From positions 1 through 9,565 of the forward strand of contig OMRS01000179.1 of assembly GCA_900313545.1 (NCBI GenBank): a stretch of 9,565 nt of DNA, written 5' to 3'. Position 1 is the stretch's first letter. Every line of letters starts with the position of its first letter. The DNA is from an uncultured Eubacteriales bacterium (GTDB taxonomy: Bacteria; Bacillota_A; Clostridia; Christensenellales; Aristaeellaceae). The notes under the pieces are model-generated. The model saw only the letters and a list, made by a program, of their open reading frames with translations, was not told the DNA's origin and did no database searches. This document shows, one piece after another, positions 6,036 to 9,565 of this stretch. The position numbers and the translations under genes are program-made.

Positions 6036-7247
6036 TTACATCCTTCGCAGCGCGTCAATGGGGCTGAGCTTGCTCGCCCTTCGTGCCGGGGACCATCCGA
6101 AGATGATGCCCACGGCCGCGGAGAAGCCCACGCCCAGCAAAATGGCGCCGTAATTGATCACAAAATCGGTGTCCATAGCCTTGCACATGGCCATGGACAG
6201 TCCAAGTCCCAGAACCACGCCGGCCAGGCCGCCGATGAGGGACAGCAGGAAGGATTCGATCAGGAACTGCATCTGAATCTGTCCCGGTTCCGCGCCGATA
6301 GCCTTTTTGAGGCCGATCTCCACCGTCCGTTCCGTCACGGAGGTCAGCATCATGTTCATGATGCCGATACCGCCCACCACCAGGGCGATGCTGGCGATGC
6401 CGCCCAGCAGGGCGGACATCATGCCCATCATGGTATCCATGACTTCCTGGATGCTCTCCATGGTCGTGATGGTGAAGGTGTCCTCCTCATAGCTGAAGAG
6501 GGCATCCAGGTACTCGTTCAGTTCCTCCTTCACGTCAGCCGTGGATTCCGGACCGTCCATGTACACGGTGATATTGTTCACCAGGGTCGCATTGTTCATC
6601 TTGAGCGCCGTGGTATAGGGCATGATGACCTTGGGGGATCCCGCAAGCATCGTGGCAACGGAATTGTCGCCCTTAAACAGGCCTACCACCGTGAACGCCA
6701 GCCGGTTGAGATAGATGGTCTGGCCGATGGGCGGAATGCCGTAGAAGAAGGATTCCACGATCTCATCGCTGATCAGGCAGACCATGGCGGAATTCTCGAT
6801 ATCCAGCGGGAGAATCTCCCGTCCGCTCTGGACGATTTCATCGTAGACCTTGAAGTAGTAATCGTTGGTGCCCTGGGCCGAGACGCTGGTCTCGCTGGTG
6901 TTGCTGCGGGCCACGGTCAGGGACAGACTCACCGTGGGGCGCACCCCCACCACGTGCTCCAGCTTGCCGATTTCCTCAAAGTCCGACTTGTCCAGTCCGC
7001 CCTTCAGGTCGCTGCCCGGTGCACTGACCGAAATCGAACCTGCACCCATGGACGTGAAGGAAGAGGAAATGGAGCTGGACACGCCGGAGATGGTGGTAAT
7101 CAGGGCAATGACCGCCGTGACGCCGATCATGATGCCCAGAATGGTCAGGAAGGAACGCATACGGTTCTGGCGGATGTTTTCAATGGCCATGGAGCAGTTC
7201 TCAATGAACATGACAAAATGGCCCGTGAACCTGGAAAAAACGCTCAT
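6036..7247 (-). CDS. MacB/YknZ-type ABC transporter permease
   Basis: 403 residues with the standard MacB_PCD plus FtsX layout. It has a cytoplasmic N-terminal helix, TM1 at about 33-55, an extracytoplasmic domain at about 56-275, and three further segments at about 276-300, 328-356 and 365-385. Typical motifs are RSFLTILGIMIGVTAVIAL after TM-proximal RQNRM, GGIGIMNMMLTSVTERTVEIG before the cytoplasmic coupling helix (KKAIGA), and the terminal SPARRASKLSPIDALR. In this family the permease dimer with its ATPase drives mechanotransmission rather than a classic transmembrane channel; the substrate is usually a peptide, toxin or macrolide. The ATG overlaps the ATPase stop as ATGA, and GAGGTGA lies 7 nt upstream, so the two proteins should be made in matched amounts. 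Length and motifs are intact. Confidence 0.93.
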   Translation of the reverse strand: MSVFSRFTGHFVMFIENCSMAIENIRQNRMRSFLTILGIMIGVTAVIALITTISGVSSSISSSFTSMGAGSISVSAPGSDLKGGLDKSDFEEIGKLEHVVGVRPTVSLSLTVARSNTSETSVSAQGTNDYYFKVYDEIVQSGREILPLDIENSAMVCLISDEIVESFFYGIPPIGQTIYLNRLAFTVVGLFKGDNSVATMLAGSPKVIMPYTTALKMNNATLVNNITVYMDGPESTADVKEELNEYLDALFSYEEDTFTITTMESIQEVMDTMMGMMSALLGGIASIALVVGGIGIMNMMLTSVTERTVEIGLKKAIGAEPGQIQMQFLIESFLLSLIGGLAGVVLGLGLSMAMCKAMDTDFVINYGAILLGVGFSAAVGIIFGWSPARRASKLSPIDALRRM

Positions 7248-7990
7248 GCGAAGGTCACCTCACCCTCTGCCTCCGTCATGACGCCGTCGATGATGTTGAC
7301 CACGCGGCGGGCATTTCGGGCAATCTTGACATCATGGGTAATCATGATGATGGTATGGCCTTCCCCGTTGAGCTCATGGAACAGTTCCATGATCTGTTTG
7401 CCTGTGGTCTGATCCAGGGCGCCGGTGGGTTCATCCGCCAGCAGCAGGCTGGGATGGGTCACCAGTGCCCGGGCAATGGCCACGCGCTGCTGCTGTCCGC
7501 CGGAGAGCTGGTTGGGCATATGGTGCAGCCGTTCCTCCAGTCCCACGCGGCAGAGCATTTCCTCCGCCCGCCTGCGGCGCTCCCTGGGGTTGACCCCCGC
7601 ATAGATCAGGGGAAGCTCCACGTTTTTCATGGCGTCCATGCGCTGCAGCAGCTGCGAGTTCTGGAAAATGAATCCGATCTCCCTTGAACGGATGCGGGAC
7701 AGCTCCTTTTCGGTCAGGTCCCCCACCAGGCTTCCTCTCAGGATATAGGTCCCGGAGGTGGGCAGATCCAGACAGCCGATGATGTTCATCAGCGTGGACT
7801 TGCCCGAGCCGGAGGGGCCCAGGACCGAAAGGAATTCCCCTTCATCCACATCCAGGGAAATGCCCTTGAGGATGGTCACCACTTCGTCTCCGAGAGGATA
7901 CTGCTTGACGATGTCCCGCATGCGGAAAAAAATGCCGTCGGTTCTCTCCTCATGCGGCTGAACAATGGAATCCTGCATAGCTCCTCCCAT
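7244..7990 (-). CDS. MacB/LolD/YknY-type ABC transporter ATP-binding protein
   Basis: 248 residues, cytoplasmic. All ATPase motifs are present: Walker [10 protein letters not shown] (58-66), Q-loop Gln110, signature LSGGQQQR (162-169), Walker B LLLADEP (182-188, catalytic Glu187), D-loop ALD (191-193) and H-loop His219 in MITHD. The Q-loop reads [14 protein letters not shown], a small variation on the family's usual FxFQxxxLLPxLTA. The ATG at 7990 shares one base with the preceding stop (TGATG). An alternative ATG at 7978 has GGGAGGAGCT directly in front of it, although the GGAGG-to-ATG spacing of 4 nt is short. Either start gives a complete domain, differing by four residues. Energises the permease encoded next, with which it overlaps by 4 nt. 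Confidence 0.93.
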   Translation of the reverse strand: MGGAMQDSIVQPHEERTDGIFFRMRDIVKQYPLGDEVVTILKGISLDVDEGEFLSVLGPSGSGKSTLMNIIGCLDLPTSGTYILRGSLVGDLTEKELSRIRSREIGFIFQNSQLLQRMDAMKNVELPLIYAGVNPRERRRRAEEMLCRVGLEERLHHMPNQLSGGQQQRVAIARALVTHPSLLLADEPTGALDQTTGKQIMELFHELNGEGHTIIMITHDVKIARNARRVVNIIDGVMTEAEGEVTFA

Positions 7991-9012
7991 CAGCGCCTGT
8001 TCGACATTCCGCCGCCCATGTTTCCGCCCGGACCGCCGTAGTTCCCGCCGCCCGGACCATAGTTTCCGCCGTTGCCGTAATTTCTGTTTCTCTGCTGTGT
8101 ACCGGTTGAATTCTGGTTTGTTCCCATGCCGGCCAGACCGGAAAAGAGTCCTCCTGCCGCCTCCTTCTTGGAAGCTGCAACCTTGTATACGGTCTCGCCC
8201 TCAGACAGGCCGCTGGTGATTTCCACAAACCGGTCATTGCTCACACCCACGGTGACCTCCCTGCGGACCATCTCCTTCCCGTCTTCCTTCACCAGCACAT
8301 AGGCGCTGTTGTTCTGGGCAAAGCTCAGCGCATCCTTGCTGAGCAGAATGGCATTTTCCGCCTGGTCAAGCGGAATGGTGACCTTCACCTGCATTCCCGG
8401 AAGGACATCCTCCGCCACGTCGATATCACAGCTCACCGTATAATAGGCCGTATTGCCGCTGGAGGAGGAAATCCGGTTGATGTGATCGATGGTGGCATTC
8501 ATGGACCGTTCCAGCGCGGTAAATGTGATGGAGCAGGGCTGCCCCACATACACGGAGGAGATGGAGAACTCATCCACCCGCATGCTGACCGTCATCTGGG
8601 AAAAATCCACGATCTGGATGAGGTTGTCGTTGGCCGCCACCTCATCGCCCTCGTCCACCATGATCTGGTTCACCTGGCCGTCAAAGGAGGCCCGCAGCAT
8701 TTCACCGGTGGACATGCGGATGAGCCGCGTGTTTTTCTGCACCGGCTCGGATTCCTTGACATAGATCTTCCGGACCGTCCCCGCCGCATCGCAGCTCAGG
8801 GTTTCCGAGTTTTTGACGCTCATGCTCCCGTTGAAGCTGAGAGAATTGGACAGGTCCCCGCGCCGGGTGGTAAAGGTGTCATAGTTGACCTGCGTGGCCT
8901 TGCGGATTGTGGGAAGGATGACGAAGACCATCAGGCCCGCAATGAGCAGCCCCAGGAGAATCAGGAGCAGAATCCGCTTCTTCCATTTTCCTTTTTTCTT
9001 CTTCGGATTCAC
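7990..9012 (-). CDS. Membrane-anchored HlyD/MacA/YknX-like adaptor protein
   Basis: 340 residues. A lysine-rich cytoplasmic start (KKKKGKWKK) precedes one membrane segment at about 13-33, so most of the protein is outside. The first lipoyl half lies at about 70-98 (AAGTVRKIYVKESEPVQKNTRL) and the second at about 108-136 (DGQVNQIMVDEGDEVAANDNL), with only some ten residues between them. The coiled-coil hairpin that meets TolC in diderm MacA is therefore missing. A beta-barrel domain (about 139-215) and a membrane-proximal domain (about 220-280) follow, ending in SGLSEGETVYK, which is common in this family. The last 45 residues are Gly/Asn/Tyr/Met-rich and low in complexity. The start is GTG, overlapping the previous stop as GTGA, with a G-rich site (AGGGGGTGG) 4 nt upstream. 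It should couple the ATPase-permease complex to the substrate on the outer face. Confidence 0.9.
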   Translation of the reverse strand: MNPKKKKGKWKKRILLLILLGLLIAGLMVFVILPTIRKATQVNYDTFTTRRGDLSNSLSFNGSMSVKNSETLSCDAAGTVRKIYVKESEPVQKNTRLIRMSTGEMLRASFDGQVNQIMVDEGDEVAANDNLIQIVDFSQMTVSMRVDEFSISSVYVGQPCSITFTALERSMNATIDHINRISSSSGNTAYYTVSCDIDVAEDVLPGMQVKVTIPLDQAENAILLSKDALSFAQNNSAYVLVKEDGKEMVRREVTVGVSNDRFVEITSGLSEGETVYKVAASKKEAAGGLFSGLAGMGTNQNSTGTQQRNRNYGNGGNYGPGGGNYGGPGGNMGGGMSNRR

Positions 9013-9565
9013 TGGTCCACCCCCCTGCTTTCCAGTTTGAAAGAGGGATCCAGGGATCCCCTGTATACGCCATAATAGTAGAATTCCGACTGCGTGTCCG
9101 AACTCAGCAGGTAATTTCTGCTGTTCACGGTCACCTCGACGTCAAAGCTGCGGCCTGCGGAATCCATGTGAATGCCATAGAGAAAGTCCTTGCTGACCAT
9201 GCCGTCAATGCGCAGGTCATCATAGACCCTTCCCCCGATGAAGCCGAGGGTGGACAGGCCAATCACGTTCTCGCCCGCCTGGAGAACCAGATGGTTGATG
9301 CCGCTGTTGAGAAGCTTGCGCAGCACGGTTCCGGAGAAGATCCAGTCATACTCCGTGTTGTCCGTTTCCCGGCTGGCGGTGAGGATCAGGGTGTCCGTGA
9401 CACTCTGGTCAAGCCACGAGGCAAACTCCGCCTTGAAATACCCCAGGTCGTTTTCCTGGAACCGGAGCATTCCGGTTTTCAGGATCAGGTCCAGCATCTC
9501 CGTTCCCACCGACAGCTGGGACATGCTGGTGTCATCCAGCTTAAGTTCCACGCCATTGTAGGCGA
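9009..9565 (-). CDS. Unidentified protein coupled to the exporter (5' end outside window)
   Basis: At least 185 residues are visible. A GTG at 9551 is in frame, but the frame stays open to the window edge (codons for Ala-Tyr-Asn-Gly precede it), so the true start is probably outside. The visible part has no membrane segment or motif I recognise. It looks like a folded, beta-rich protein with alternating hydrophobic residues (LVLQAGENVIGLSTLGFIGG, FDVEVTVNSRNYLL), many Asp and Tyr residues, and a C-terminus ending in RGVDQ. Its stop overlaps the adaptor GTG by 4 nt, which ties its translation to the transporter. By position it could be a further extracytoplasmic component, a substrate-recognition or immunity factor, or a regulator; YknW fills the fourth slot in B. 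subtilis but is an integral membrane protein, and nothing here resembles it. Family unknown. Confidence 0.75.
   Translation of the reverse strand, partial: AYNGVELKLDDTSMSQLSVGTEMLDLILKTGMLRFQENDLGYFKAEFASWLDQSVTDTLILTASRETDNTEYDWIFSGTVLRKLLNSGINHLVLQAGENVIGLSTLGFIGGRVYDDLRIDGMVSKDFLYGIHMDSAGRSFDVEVTVNSRNYLLSSDTQSEFYYYGVYRGSLDPSFKLESRGVDQ

Noticed and set aside
5379..7412. 677-codon open frame on the plus strand
   Set aside because: It lies antisense to the second adaptor, the permease and part of the ATPase. Its translation is rich in His, Gly, Arg and Gln and has no domain; it arises from the high third-position GC of the real genes.
9549..9551. GTG at 9551 as the start of the right-edge gene
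   Set aside because: The frame remains open to the window end and no ribosome site precedes this codon within the visible bases.

Overview
The window looks like chromosomal DNA from a fairly GC-rich monoderm Bacillota (Firmicutes) of the clostridial type. This is inferred from purine-rich Shine-Dalgarno sites of the GGAGG kind, a long secreted-type protein built of peptidoglycan-binding repeats, a short B. subtilis/Listeria-like NAD kinase, and a MacAB/YknXYZ-like exporter whose adaptors lack the TolC-docking hairpin. No genus can be assigned. No rRNA, tRNA, CRISPR array, insertion sequence or phage gene was seen.

Layout. (1) Bases 1-2062, plus strand: the 3' part of a gene for a wall-binding protein with at least six PG_binding_1-type repeats, a poly-serine linker and a conserved C-terminal domain of unknown function. 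Its start lies left of the window. (2) Bases 2063-2296: a convergent intergenic region with a strong hairpin terminator for the plus-strand gene and a second, U-tailed one for the minus-strand genes. (3) Bases 4220 down to 2297, minus strand: a tight three-gene unit, HD-domain phosphohydrolase, then a YbaK/EbsC-type aminoacyl-tRNA deacylase, then NAD kinase. The genes are 3 nt apart or overlap by 8 nt. (4) Bases 4221-4793: about 570 bp with no convincing gene, holding a weak promoter candidate for the HD unit and, at 4731-4772, the terminator of the next operon. (5) Bases 9565 down to 4794, minus strand: an export operon. It encodes an unidentified protein (start outside the window), a membrane-anchored HlyD/MacA-like adaptor, a MacB-type ATPase, a MacB-type permease, and a second adaptor-like protein with a signal peptide and two lipoyl modules. 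The first four genes overlap by 1-4 nt; the last follows after 36 nt.

How the parts work together. The exporter operon encodes an ATPase, a four-TM permease with a large extracytoplasmic domain, one anchored adaptor and one probably released or wall-zone adaptor. It also encodes an upstream protein of unknown role that is translationally coupled to the transporter. By analogy with B. subtilis YknWXYZ and with MacAB it could expel or neutralise an envelope-active peptide, but the substrate cannot be read from the sequence. The HD-ybaK-nadK unit is housekeeping (nucleotide hydrolysis, tRNA proofreading, NADP supply). The points most worth a second look are the paired hairpin-less adaptors with odd C-terminal tails, the unidentified coupled gene at the right edge, the altered substrate loop of the NAD kinase, and the C-terminal domain of the wall protein.
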